Positions 42,397 to 51,745 of a DNA stretch of 64,000 nt are shown one piece after another. The stretch lies in contig CAZJLP010000010.1 of the NCBI GenBank assembly GCA_964546955.1, forward strand, positions 1-64,000, given 5' to 3'. The stretch is from CAZJLP01 sp964546955 (lineage in GTDB: Bacteria; Verrucomicrobiota; Verrucomicrobiia; Opitutales; Opitutaceae). The first letter of the stretch is position 1, and the number at the start of each line of letters is the position of its first letter. The notes below the pieces were generated by a model that saw only the letters and a program-made list of their open reading frames with translations, had not been told where the DNA came from and ran no database searches. The position numbers were made by a program, and so were the translations under genes.

Positions 42397-44997
42397 TCAG
42401 TCGCAGCGCAGCGCCACCATCGGATCGACTTGAGTCGCGCGCCGTGCGGGTTGCAGCGTCGCGATCACCGCGGCGACAAGGAGCAGGCCTGAAACCGCAG
42501 CAAACGTCGTTGGATCGGTCGGCTCAACTCCGAAGAGGAGATTCGTCAGCAGGTGGGTGAAACTGAGGGACACCGCGAGCCCAAGCAAAAGACCGATCGC
42601 CACCAGCTTAATCGCCCCGCTCAACACAAGGCGGAGCACGTCGACGGGCGCAGCTCCAAGTGCCATGCGAATACCCAGTTCCCGCGTGCGTTGATTGACC
42701 GCGTAGGCCATCACGCCATAAAGCCCAAGCGCCGCCAGCACGAGTACAAGACCGGCAAAAATGGAGAGCAGTCCCAGCAACAATCGACGGTCTGCAAGCG
42801 ACCCGGCTACAACGCTCTCGAGGGTGCGCATAGTCGCGACCGGCTGACTTGGATTGGCTTGATGGACGGTACGGCGCACGGCTTCGATTAGCGTCAGCGG
42901 CGGCACCGTTGTGCGAACGATCAGATGGCCGTTGCGTGACGAATCGAAGGTCGACTGCGGCCGATAAATCGTCGGCTTTATGTCCACGGCCAAGCCGCGC
43001 GATCGAACGTTGCCTACGATCCCAACGATCTCCCATGACTGCTTCCCTTGCATGAGTTGCTTTCCGATGGGGTCCTCTCCAGGGAAAAACCGGCGAGCGA
43101 GCTCCTCATTGATGATGGCCACCCGAGCCGTCGCGTCGCGTTCCTCGAAGGGGCGGCCTCGACGCAGGGGAATGGTCATGGCGCGGAAATAATGCGGCGT
43201 ACATAAATCAAAATCCGCACTGTAGCCCGGACCTGGAATCGTTTCTCGCCCAGCAATGCGGAAGAAGTTATCCGGTATGGAACTGCCCAACGGCAGAGAT
43301 TGAGCAACGGCGGCACTTTCGACGCCGGGCAACGCTTCCAGTTGCGCGATCATTTCGTTGAAAAACGCCACGCGTTTTGCCGCCGTGGGGAAGTTTATCT
43401 CGGGAAGCGAAAGCTGCAGGGTAAGAGCACGCTCGGGTTCGAAGCCGGGCGACACATTCACCAACCGGTAGAAACTTCGGAGCAATAAACCAGCTCCCAC
43501 AAGGAGCACCAGCGCGAGGGCCACTTCGCCCACGATCAAGCCATGACGCAACCGGTTGCCCCCCGTCGCGGACCCACGGCCTCCCTCTTTGAGGGCGTGA
43601 TTCAGGACGAAACGCGAGCCCTGCAGCGCCGGTGCCAGCCCGAACAGGAGCGCAGTCAACAGTGCAACTGCCATCGAAACGACAAGCACACGCGCATCCA
43701 CCGCGACCTCGTGCCCTCGAGCCAAATTCATTGTGCCGGCGTAGTAGCGCAGCACCGAGACAGACCAGTACGCGACGCCCAAGCCGAATGCTCCACCCAA
43801 CCCTGATAGAAGCAGGCTCTCCGCCAGCAGCTGACGGATAATTCGGCCGCGGCTCGCCCCCAACGCGGCGCGCACGGCGATTTCTTTGCAGCGGGCCGAC
43901 GCTTTTGCGAGCAGCAGATTTGCCACATTCGCGCAGACCACCAGAAGCACGACGGCGACGGCCGCGAGGAGTACCATGAGGGCGGGCTTGACCCCTTCGG
44001 ACAACTGCTCGCTCAGAGGGACAACCGTCGCGCTCCAGTCCGCCTTCCACGAGGGATAGAGCGCCCTAGACCGTTCTGCAATGGCGGCGAGTTCAGCGTT
44101 GGCCTGCTGCACCGTGACCCCCGGCTTTAGGCGCCCGTAAACGCGAAGAAAATGACCGCCCCGCATTTCCTTCCACTCCGGCGGAAAGACATAGGGAACC
44201 ACGAATTGAGAAGTAGGTAAGGGAAGAAATCCAGGAGCGAGCACGCCGATTATGGTGAACTTTTGCTCATTGAGCAGCACGGTCTGCCCCACCACCCCGG
44301 GGTCGGCTTGGAAGCTCCGCCGCCACAATTCATCCGTCAGCACGATCACGTGCTCCTTCCCAGGCTGATCCTCATCGGTCGCAAAGATTCGGCCTAAAAT
44401 GGGTCGGGCCCCCAACAATCGCAGGCCGTCGGCCGTCATGCGCAAACCGCTCAGACGCTGCGGCTCCCCCACACCGGTAAGATTGAGGCTGATATCGCTG
44501 AACGCGGAGAGACTCTCAAAGGTCGTGGCCTGCCCACGCCAATCCATGTAAACACCCGAGGAGACGACGTTGCGTTGCCCGACGGCGGGAGCTTCCCACA
44601 CCTGCACGAGTTGTCCCGGCTGATCGTAAGGCAACGGTTTTAGCAGAAGGCCGTTGACCAGGCTAAACACTGCGGTCGTCGCGCCCGTGCCGAGCGCGAG
44701 CGTGCACACGACCACGAGTACGAATCCAGGATCTCGACCAAGCTGCCGCCAAGCGTAATGAAAGTCCTGGGACAGTTGCTCCAGCCAAACGAAGGTTCGC
44801 TGATCGCGCGCGTGCTCCTTGATCTGCTCCACTCCACCAAATTCGCGCCGCGCAGCATCACGTGCTTCTTTGGGCGACATACCGCGGGCCATATTCTCCT
44901 CGGTTAGCATCTCCAGATGCCCCTGCATCTCCTCCGTCATCTCCGAATCGCGCTTTTTTTTGCAAAAAAGCGATTTCAATTTCGAGAGGAAACTCAT
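42397..44997 (-). CDS. ADOP-type ABC permease 2
   Basis: This 866-residue permease starts at ATG 44997 (MSFLSKLKSLFCKKKRDSEMTEEMQGHLEM). It has the prefix EARDAARREFGGVEQIKEHARDQR, first helix DPGFVLVVVCTLALGTGATTAVFSL, FtsX 1 (VCANVANLLLAKASARCKEIAVRAALGASRG), and FtsX 2 (GVMAYAVNQRTRELGIRMALGA) ending TQVDPMVALRCD. It has no ATPase domain. It follows PadR-3 and collapsed permease remnants at 45017-45482, so it probably sits in the PadR-3 transcript. The longer open frame upstream to 45105 overlaps the remnants and lacks similarity. Confidence 0.92.
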   Translation of the reverse strand: MSFLSKLKSLFCKKKRDSEMTEEMQGHLEMLTEENMARGMSPKEARDAARREFGGVEQIKEHARDQRTFVWLEQLSQDFHYAWRQLGRDPGFVLVVVCTLALGTGATTAVFSLVNGLLLKPLPYDQPGQLVQVWEAPAVGQRNVVSSGVYMDWRGQATTFESLSAFSDISLNLTGVGEPQRLSGLRMTADGLRLLGARPILGRIFATDEDQPGKEHVIVLTDELWRRSFQADPGVVGQTVLLNEQKFTIIGVLAPGFLPLPTSQFVVPYVFPPEWKEMRGGHFLRVYGRLKPGVTVQQANAELAAIAERSRALYPSWKADWSATVVPLSEQLSEGVKPALMVLLAAVAVVLLVVCANVANLLLAKASARCKEIAVRAALGASRGRIIRQLLAESLLLSGLGGAFGLGVAYWSVSVLRYYAGTMNLARGHEVAVDARVLVVSMAVALLTALLFGLAPALQGSRFVLNHALKEGGRGSATGGNRLRHGLIVGEVALALVLLVGAGLLLRSFYRLVNVSPGFEPERALTLQLSLPEINFPTAAKRVAFFNEMIAQLEALPGVESAAVAQSLPLGSSIPDNFFRIAGRETIPGPGYSADFDLCTPHYFRAMTIPLRRGRPFEERDATARVAIINEELARRFFPGEDPIGKQLMQGKQSWEIVGIVGNVRSRGLAVDIKPTIYRPQSTFDSSRNGHLIVRTTVPPLTLIEAVRRTVHQANPSQPVATMRTLESVVAGSLADRRLLLGLLSIFAGLVLVLAALGLYGVMAYAVNQRTRELGIRMALGAAPVDVLRLVLSGAIKLVAIGLLLGLAVSLSFTHLLTNLLFGVEPTDPTTFAAVSGLLLVAAVIATLQPARRATQVDPMVALRCD

Positions 44998-45016
44998 GGG
45001 AGAAAAGGTAGTTGCC

Positions 45017-45109
45017 TCACTCGCTGCGCAGGGGGGCCATTTCCGCGTCGATTTGTTTCCGAATGAGCGAGTGGCGGAGTCCGCAAAAACCTCGTTTGAA
45101 AGCATTCAT
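45017..45109 (-). pseudogene. Tiny collapsed ADOP remnant
   Basis: Thirty codons read MNAFKRGFCGLRHSLIRKQI and then DAEMAPLRSE, stop. The first part resembles an ADOP N-terminus (basic start, then DAEMAEE...), and the last residues (LRSE) match the ADOP C-terminus, as in permease 4. It looks like a permease gene from which nearly everything between the ends was deleted. Confidence 0.45.
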
Positions 45110-45141
45110 GAGGCATTCGGCACGGAGCGCTTCCACGGGAT

Positions 45142-45482
45142 CGATGCGAGTGAATGGCCGTTACTCCACCGATGCCTAAAACGAGAATCAGCAGGATGGT
45201 GGCCGTGAAGCCCGGCGATTTAGCCAGTGAACGGAGGGCGAAGCGAAGGTCTCGAGCCAACCCCTCAAGCCATAACCAGCCGAGTTGTTCACGCGCTCGC
45301 TCTTTTATCTGTTCCATTCCCCCAAACTCCCGCCGCGCCGCTTGGTGTGCATCCACTTGGGACATGCCTTGCGCGAGAGTCGCGCGTGTCTGCAATTCCA
45401 CATGCGCCTGCATCTCCTCGGCCATCTCGGCGTCGAGTCTTCTCCTATTGAAAAGGGCACGAACTTTCTGAATGATTCTCAT
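45142..45482 (-). pseudogene. Collapsed ADOP permease remnant
   Basis: From ATG 45482 the frame encodes a normal ADOP N-terminus (MRIIQKVRALFNRRRLDAEM, AARREFGGMEQIKERAREQL, SPGFTATILLILVLGIGG). After about 107 codons the family match stops. A different frame then encodes TRIDPVEALRAE, the typical ADOP C-terminal end. About 750 codons are missing, with a frame change at the junction near 45155. It lies between PadR-3 and ADOP-2. Confidence 0.75.
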
Positions 45483-45517
45483 GGTGTGAAGATGGAGTTC
45501 GGAGACGAACGGCCCGA

Positions 45518-45850
45518 TCAGATAGTCCCCAGGACGAGGTTGATCGCGCCCGATACTCGGGCCCAGTTCTCCGTCTCCGTGTGGAGCTGTTTTCGTCCGG
45601 CCGCCGTAAGTTTGTAGAAACGCGCCTTGCGGTTGTTTTCCGAGACACCCCACTCCGCGCTGATCCATCCTTTGTCCTCCAGCCGATAAAGCGCGGGATA
45701 GAGTGAGCCTTGCTCCACTTGGAGCACCTCGTTCGACATTTGCCGAATGCGCACCGAAATCCCGAACCCATGCATCGGCACGTTTTGCAGCGCCTTCAAA
45801 ATCAAGAGATCCAGTGTTCCCTGCAGCAGGTCCGACTTTTCTTTGTTCAT
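45518..45850 (-). CDS. PadR-family regulator 3
   Basis: This 110-residue winged-helix protein of the ADOP-associated type has SDLLQGTLDLLILKALQNVPMHGFGISVRIRQ, QVEQGSLYPALYRLEDKGWISAEWG and NNRKARFYKLTAAGRKQL. It is followed after 35 bp by the collapsed permease and then the intact ADOP-2, so ADOP-2 has probably become its direct target after loss of the original partner. Its promoter shows TTGACG/TTTAGT on the minus strand. Confidence 0.93.
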   Translation of the reverse strand: MNKEKSDLLQGTLDLLILKALQNVPMHGFGISVRIRQMSNEVLQVEQGSLYPALYRLEDKGWISAEWGVSENNRKARFYKLTAAGRKQLHTETENWARVSGAINLVLGTI

Positions 45851-45886
45851 GGTTGGTTCGTTCTCCTAGACGTCCGACATGAACCA

Positions 45887-45922
45887 ACTAAACCCTGCCC
45901 TCCTGTAGAACGTCAAGGAGAG
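45887..45922 (-). promoter_or_regulatory. PadR-3 promoter/operator candidate
   Basis: On the minus strand TTGACG (45911-45916) and TTTAGT (45887-45892) are 18 bases apart. The plus-strand block GTAGAACGTCAAGGAG has the same core as the other PadR promoters and resembles TTAGAATGTCTGAGG upstream of PadR-4. Confidence 0.55.
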
Positions 45923-46080
45923 AGTAACGAGGCAGCAAAATAAGGGTTCCCGCTGCTCGCGAGCTGCCGCTTGTCGCGGTCAGGCGTGACCTCTCCCTCG
46001 ACAGGCTCGGGACCTCGAGTCCCGGGGAACGGCGGGCACACTGGTTTGGATCGGGTGCCCCTGGGAGATCCGGGCCGACA

Positions 46081-46103
46081 GCGCGCTCGGAGATCGCGCT
46101 CCA
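46081..46103. repeat. Dispersed intergenic repeat, copy 2
   Basis: Twenty-three bases identical to 5129-5151, here preceded by GGGCCGACA and followed by a G/C-rich hairpin-forming tail. Confidence 0.6.
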
Positions 46104-46323
46104 GCCCGGCGCTGCTGCTTGGGTTTTGGGCTCGACGTTCAAAGCTTGCGAGGTGGGACCCGACCTCCGGGCGGGTTGGTTTGCTGCAGCGTCAAACTTC
46201 AGCAACGTCCAAAACCGCGCTCCACCTTCAAACCAAGATTTTCAGAACTTTGCTGGATCGGTTAACTGGTCACCGCGAGTTCGACGATGACGGAAATTCT
46301 CCTGTTCACCCTAGTCTGCCGAC

Positions 46324-49020
46324 TCATTCGCTGCGCAGCGCGACAACCGGATCCACCCTCGTAGCTTGTCGCGCCGGCCGAATGACCGCGATCGCCGTCA
46401 GGAGGACCACACTTCCACAAACGAGCATGTAAGTGGCAGGGTCATACGTTGAAACGCCGTAAAGCCAGCCCTGCATTGAGCGCGTCGCGATTTGCGCGCC
46501 CGCTAAACCAAGAAGCAGTCCGACTCCCACCAGGCCCAACGCGTGCCGGAACACTAAAGCCAGCACGTCGCCAGGGCGGGCTCCCAGGGCCATCCTGATT
46601 CCGATTTCATGCCGACGTTCGGCGACAGACCCCGCGATCACCGCGTGAATCCCCAGCCCCGCGAGCGCCGTAGCGAGGATCGCGAACGATGCCAGGAGGA
46701 ACACGTAGAGACGCCAAGGGGCGATGGATTGTGCGACGACCGCCTCGACGCTCTGCACGCCATACACGGGCTGGGCGGCATCGATTTCGGCGATGCGGGC
46801 TCGAATCAGACCGACGACCTGAGCAGAGGCTGCGGTCGTGCGGACTACGATGCTCATGTGAATCCGCCCCTGATAGGCATCGCCCGGATAAAGCGCCGCC
46901 TGCTGCGGGAACGAAACATACATTTCGGGTTCTGGCGCGACCGAGAGTGCGACCTGGCGTACATCCTCCACCACTCCGACCACTTCGCGCGGACGCTCTT
47001 CTTCGGAAATGTCGAGCGTCAGCCGCTTGCCGATTGGATTCTCGTTCGGCCAATACCTGCGGGCAAACGCCTGGTTGATCACCACGACCCAAGGCGCGTT
47101 TTCCGTATCGCGAGTCGATATCCCACGACCTTGGAGCATCGCGATGCCCATCGTAGAAAAATAGCTGGAGCTTACGCTGTTGTAACCGGCTTCATATCGT
47201 TCCCGCGTTGTCGGGGGAGATTGCCCCGCGACCGTGAACGTTCGCGTGCGCCGCCCTCGTTGGGGGCCCGTCGGCAACCAGCTGATCATGGCCGCGGCTT
47301 GAACCTGCGGCAACGCTTCAATCTCCTCGAGCGCCCGTCGGAAGAAGTCAGTCGTTGCGGGCTGTACTCGGACTAAACCGCCCGGGACGTCTTCCCAATA
47401 TCTTTTACCGCCAAGACTGACTTCCATCGTGAGCAGCTCCGCCGGTTCGAAGCCGAGTTCGACCCGTTGCAGACGCAGGAGGCTGTTTAACATGAGTCCC
47501 GCGCCCGAGAGCAGCACGATCGCCAGCGCGACCTCCCCGATCACCAACAGGCTCCGCAGTCGTCGCTGGCGGCGCGAACAATAGCCTGCCCCGGAGCTTC
47601 GCAGAGCCTCGCTCGCATCGCTTGGTGAGCTCTGCCACGCCGGCGCCAAACCCGCCAAGAGAGCAGCTAAAACCGAAACCAAAAGAGTGAAACCGAGCAC
47701 CGTGCCGTCGATGGCAATCGTGTCGGTCCGGGGCAGCCAAGAAGACAGCGAGCCGGCTATTCCACGCAATCCCCACCAGGCAAACAATAGTCCCAGAGCG
47801 GCGCCGGGGATCGCCAGCACCAGGCCTTCCGCCAGCAGTTGACGAAACAGTCGCGCCTTGCCGCCGCCCAACGCACTGCGGATCGCCATTTCTTTCCTTC
47901 GAGATGCCCCGCGTGCCAAGAGAAGATTCGCCAGGTTTGTGCAGGCAATGAGAAGAACGAACACCACCGCGCCGAAAAGCGGATAGAGCAGCGGTTTCAC
48001 ATTGCCGTAGAGCGCTTCGTGCAGGGAGACCACATGCACGGTCCAACCGGAGTTAGAAACCGGGTGCTCGCGTGCGAGTCGGCCGCCAATCGCACCCATC
48101 TCCGCCTGCGCTTGTGCACGCGTAGTCATGGTTTTCAATCGCGCCACCGCCACGAGCCAGCGAGACGTATCACGGCGTTCGGCCGCAGGCGTCACCAGCA
48201 GGGGTCGCCAGATGTCAGGCTCGACGTCGTTGAAAACCCGGCATCCCCGCGGAACAACTCCCGCGATCGTATGCTGCTGACCATTGAAAATGATGGCGGT
48301 CCCAACGACGCCAGGATCTCCGCCGAAGCGGCGGCGCCAGTAACCCTCACTGAGGACAACGACATTCGGGTCTGCACGCAGCTCGTCGGTCGAGAACAGG
48401 CGTCCCTGCACCGGCGTCACGGCCAGCACATGAAATAGCTCCGGTGTGAGATACTGACACGACGCGCGCTCCGCGATGCCATCGGAGACCACCGTGATCG
48501 GTGAACCAGGACTTGTGAGGGCGATCTGCTCGAACGACTTCGTCTCCGAGCGCCAATCGACGAAGTCGGCGGGCGACACACGTCCGCGCGAAATACCCTT
48601 CGCCGGGTTTTCCATCCAGAGAGCGACCAGTCGATCCGGGCCGTCGAAGGGCGGCGGACGGAGCAGCACGGCATTCAGCACGCTGAAGATCGCGGAGTTG
48701 GCGCCGATACCCAGCGCAAGCGTGAGCACGGCGGCAAGGGCGAAACCAGGCCTCCGAACCAACAACCGAAACCCATGACGCAGGTCCCGGCCAAAATGCT
48801 CGAACCAAGTCCACCCGCGTTGGTCGCGTGCCTTTTCTTGAATCGCGCTCATATTGCCAAACTGTCGCTGTGCCGCGAAGCGTGCGTCCTCCGGCGACAT
48901 TCCATCCGCGACGTGATCCGCAATGCGTTGGTCGAGATGATACCGCATCTCCTCAGCCATGTCGCGGTCGAGTCTATCCTTGCGAAAAAGTGCGCGAAGT
49001 TTTGCCAGACGCTGAAACAT
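46324..49020 (-). CDS. ADOP-type ABC permease 4
   Basis: This 898-residue permease has the ADOP prefix (DMAEEMRYHLDQRIADHVADG, AAQRQFGNMSAIQEKARDQR), first helix RPGFALAAVLTLALGIGANSAIFSV, FtsX 1 (ACTNLANLLLARGASRRKEMAIRSALGGGK), FtsX 2 (AVIAGSVAERRHEIGIRMALGA) and the end TRVDPVVALRSE. It follows ADOP-5 with only 9 bp between, so the two are co-transcribed from PadR-4. Two permeases in one transcript with no ATPase fits the 'orphan' description of the family; heterodimers are possible. Confidence 0.92.
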   Translation of the reverse strand: MFQRLAKLRALFRKDRLDRDMAEEMRYHLDQRIADHVADGMSPEDARFAAQRQFGNMSAIQEKARDQRGWTWFEHFGRDLRHGFRLLVRRPGFALAAVLTLALGIGANSAIFSVLNAVLLRPPPFDGPDRLVALWMENPAKGISRGRVSPADFVDWRSETKSFEQIALTSPGSPITVVSDGIAERASCQYLTPELFHVLAVTPVQGRLFSTDELRADPNVVVLSEGYWRRRFGGDPGVVGTAIIFNGQQHTIAGVVPRGCRVFNDVEPDIWRPLLVTPAAERRDTSRWLVAVARLKTMTTRAQAQAEMGAIGGRLAREHPVSNSGWTVHVVSLHEALYGNVKPLLYPLFGAVVFVLLIACTNLANLLLARGASRRKEMAIRSALGGGKARLFRQLLAEGLVLAIPGAALGLLFAWWGLRGIAGSLSSWLPRTDTIAIDGTVLGFTLLVSVLAALLAGLAPAWQSSPSDASEALRSSGAGYCSRRQRRLRSLLVIGEVALAIVLLSGAGLMLNSLLRLQRVELGFEPAELLTMEVSLGGKRYWEDVPGGLVRVQPATTDFFRRALEEIEALPQVQAAAMISWLPTGPQRGRRTRTFTVAGQSPPTTRERYEAGYNSVSSSYFSTMGIAMLQGRGISTRDTENAPWVVVINQAFARRYWPNENPIGKRLTLDISEEERPREVVGVVEDVRQVALSVAPEPEMYVSFPQQAALYPGDAYQGRIHMSIVVRTTAASAQVVGLIRARIAEIDAAQPVYGVQSVEAVVAQSIAPWRLYVFLLASFAILATALAGLGIHAVIAGSVAERRHEIGIRMALGARPGDVLALVFRHALGLVGVGLLLGLAGAQIATRSMQGWLYGVSTYDPATYMLVCGSVVLLTAIAVIRPARQATRVDPVVALRSE

Positions 49021-49029
49021 AACCCAAGG

Positions 49030-51714
49030 TCATTCGTAACGCAGCACCACTGTCGGCTCGATGGTCGCTGCGCGACGAGCCGGCAGATAACAGGCCAGTA
49101 CGGCGCTCCCGAGCAAAAGCGAGACCGCAAATCCAAGTGTCAGCGGGTCGCCGGGCGACACCTCGAACAACATGCTGTTCAGCGCGCGCGCCAGCACCGC
49201 AGAGGCCGCCAAGCCGGCGGCCAATCCGATAAAAACCGGTTTCATTCCCATAGCGAAGACGCACCGCATGATGTCGCCGCGCGAGGCCCCGAGAGCGACG
49301 CGCACTCCCAATTCGCGCGTCTGGCAGGCAACGGCATAGCTAACGACGCCATAAATACCGATCATGCCCAGCGCGAGAGACACGGCGGCAAACAAAGAAG
49401 TCAGCTCCATTTGAAACCGCCTGGACACGACGGCAGCCGACACGATTTCCTTCATCGTTCGGATCGCGCCAAGCGGTACGTTCGGATCCTCTCTTTTGAT
49501 TTCCGCGCGCAGTGCCTGGATGAGGGTGCTCGGTTCGTGGGAAGTGCGGAGCACGAGAGTCATGCGTCCATCGCTGCGCTGCAAATGCGGACGATAAATT
49601 TGCGGAGGCGGTTCGCGTTCCACCGCCCCTGGGCGAACGTCACGGACTACCCCGACAACAGTAATGAGCGGCCCGACCAGATCCCCCTGGCGAAACGTCC
49701 TGCCCACGATCGCGGGCAAAGGCTCGCCGGGCCAGATTCGTTTGGCCAGGGACTCGCTGATCACCGCCGCTGGGATTGTTTCCTCTTCAACAAATTCACG
49801 TCCCGCCCAGAATGCGGTCCCGCTCGCCGAAAAATACCCCGGAGTGACGCTTCGAATCGCTGCCACGGGACGCTGCAGCACCACGTTAGCCGCCGCATCG
49901 TCGCTGCGAAAAACGGCCTGGTTCGCGCTTGAATCGCTCGTGGCCGGCAAGTCGCTGACTAAACCTACCGCTTGTACACCGGGGAGCGACTTCAGGCGTT
50001 CGACCACGGCGCGAAAGAATGCGGAGCGCTGTTCCGCTATCGCATAACGCGGGCCCGAAGCCGTGAGATCCATCGCGACGATGCGGTCCACGTCATATCC
50101 GCGGTCCACCTCCATGACTTTGACAAAGCTGTGCAGCAGAAGGGCTGCCGTGACAGCAAGCGCTGTGCTCATCGCCATTTGAACGCCGACCAGGCTTTGG
50201 CGAACCGAGGCCGCGCCACGTCCGCCGAATCCCGACCGCCCACCTTCGCGCAGACCCATCGCAGGATCGTGTTTGAAAAGCTGCCAAGCCGGAAAGGCGC
50301 CGTACGCGATGCCCGAGATCCACGCGGTCGCGAGAGTGAACAACAGGACGAGCGGATCCGGCCGAGTGGGAGCAAGCATTCGAATTTCGGCGGGAGCATG
50401 AACTCCCAGCCAAGCGATGCCGCCCCAAGCGATTCCCACGCCTGCCACGCTGCCCAACGAAGAGAGCAGAACCATCTCGACGGCGACTTGCCGTAAAATA
50501 CGTCCGCGGCTTGCGCCGATCGCGACACGCGTGGCGAATTCCGTCGAGCGGCGCGCCATTCGCGCGAGGAAGAGGTTCGCGATATTCGCGCAAGCGATGG
50601 CGAGCAGCAATGCCGATGCGGCAAACACCAGCAGCAAGCGCGTGCGAACGTCGCCCGAAAAAATTTCCCTCAGAGGCACGAGTTGTACGCGGAGCTCCGT
50701 TCTCAGATCCGGCACTTGCTTTCGGATCGAGTCATTCAGCCTGGCTTGCAACTGCTGCCTGCCCTGCTCGAGCGCGGCGCCGGTCGGAAGACGCACCAAC
50801 AAGCCGTGGTTCCAACTTTCTCCCTGGAGTTCAGCGGGAGACGGCGCGATCGGTTTCCAAACGTCGATCCGAGGGGCGAAAGAGAGTGACGGATGGAGTA
50901 GCGGCCCGGTGGGCATCAACAACGTGGAAGGAGCAACACCCACGATGACGTGGCTCTCGCCGCCTAGGAGCACACTGCGACCCACGGCCGTGGGATCAGC
51001 GGCAAAATACCTCCGCCACAGATCCTCACTCATGACGACGACTCGATCACGGCCCGGTTGCTCCTCCTCCGCCATGAAGCCCCGTCCGTGCCGCAGCGTT
51101 ACTCCGAGAAAGGAAAAGAAGTTGGTCGAAACCCGCGCACCACCCAGTCGTTCCGATTCGCCAGCACCGGTTATGACCCAAGCCGAGGGTCGAAGCGCGG
51201 CGAAACCAGAGAAGAGCGTGTCGCTGCCCCGCCATTCAAGATAATCCTGGATGCGGACCGGCAACGTGCCAAGTTGTTCGCGACGCTCCGGAATGACGAC
51301 TTCAGCGCTGTAAAGTTGCTCGGGCGCCGCATAGGGCAGCGATTTCAACAAAACCGAGTGCACTGCGCTGAAGATTGCCGTGTTGATCCCGACGCCCAGC
51401 GACAGCGCCAGCACGACCAACCCAGCGAACGTCGAATTCTTGCGCAACGATCGGACGGCAAAGCGCACATCCTGCATCAACGACTCCAACCATAACCAAG
51501 TTTGCTCGTAGCGACACCGTTCCTGAATCACCGCCGCATTCCCAAACTTCCTTTGCGCCGCGCGGCTGGCTTCTACGGGCGACATTCCTTCAGCAATGTA
51601 GTCGGCAGCACGCTCATCTAGGTGAACTCGCATCTCCTCCGCCATGTCTCGCTCGAACTCTCGTCGGGACAAAAGAGCGCGCAGCCGGCGAGAGAATCGA
51701 CGAAGCAGATTCAT
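49030..51714 (-). CDS. ADOP-type ABC permease 5
   Basis: This 894-residue permease starts MNLLRRFSRRLRALLSRREF and continues with the ADOP prefix (DMAEEMRVHLDERAADYIAEG, AQRKFGNAAVIQERCRYEQT). It has MacB-like periplasmic parts, FtsX 1 (ACANIANLFLARMARRSTEFATRVAIGASRG) and FtsX 2 (GVVSYAVACQTRELGVRVALGASRGDIMR), ending ATIEPTVVLRYE. It is 31 bp downstream of PadR-4 and 9 bp upstream of ADOP-4. It has no nucleotide-binding domain. Confidence 0.92.
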   Translation of the reverse strand: MNLLRRFSRRLRALLSRREFERDMAEEMRVHLDERAADYIAEGMSPVEASRAAQRKFGNAAVIQERCRYEQTWLWLESLMQDVRFAVRSLRKNSTFAGLVVLALSLGVGINTAIFSAVHSVLLKSLPYAAPEQLYSAEVVIPERREQLGTLPVRIQDYLEWRGSDTLFSGFAALRPSAWVITGAGESERLGGARVSTNFFSFLGVTLRHGRGFMAEEEQPGRDRVVVMSEDLWRRYFAADPTAVGRSVLLGGESHVIVGVAPSTLLMPTGPLLHPSLSFAPRIDVWKPIAPSPAELQGESWNHGLLVRLPTGAALEQGRQQLQARLNDSIRKQVPDLRTELRVQLVPLREIFSGDVRTRLLLVFAASALLLAIACANIANLFLARMARRSTEFATRVAIGASRGRILRQVAVEMVLLSSLGSVAGVGIAWGGIAWLGVHAPAEIRMLAPTRPDPLVLLFTLATAWISGIAYGAFPAWQLFKHDPAMGLREGGRSGFGGRGAASVRQSLVGVQMAMSTALAVTAALLLHSFVKVMEVDRGYDVDRIVAMDLTASGPRYAIAEQRSAFFRAVVERLKSLPGVQAVGLVSDLPATSDSSANQAVFRSDDAAANVVLQRPVAAIRSVTPGYFSASGTAFWAGREFVEEETIPAAVISESLAKRIWPGEPLPAIVGRTFRQGDLVGPLITVVGVVRDVRPGAVEREPPPQIYRPHLQRSDGRMTLVLRTSHEPSTLIQALRAEIKREDPNVPLGAIRTMKEIVSAAVVSRRFQMELTSLFAAVSLALGMIGIYGVVSYAVACQTRELGVRVALGASRGDIMRCVFAMGMKPVFIGLAAGLAASAVLARALNSMLFEVSPGDPLTLGFAVSLLLGSAVLACYLPARRAATIEPTVVLRYE

Positions 51715-51745
51715 GATAGCGCCCAGGCCGTTGGTTTCGCACGCA

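Larger units (their letters stand above)
45851..46323. other. Intergenic stretch upstream of PadR-3
   Basis: It contains the PadR-3 promoter (45887-45916) and copy 2 of the dispersed 23-base repeat (46081-46103). No gene is supported. It marks the boundary between the PadR-3/ADOP-2 unit and ADOP-4, whose stop is at 46324. Confidence 0.45.
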
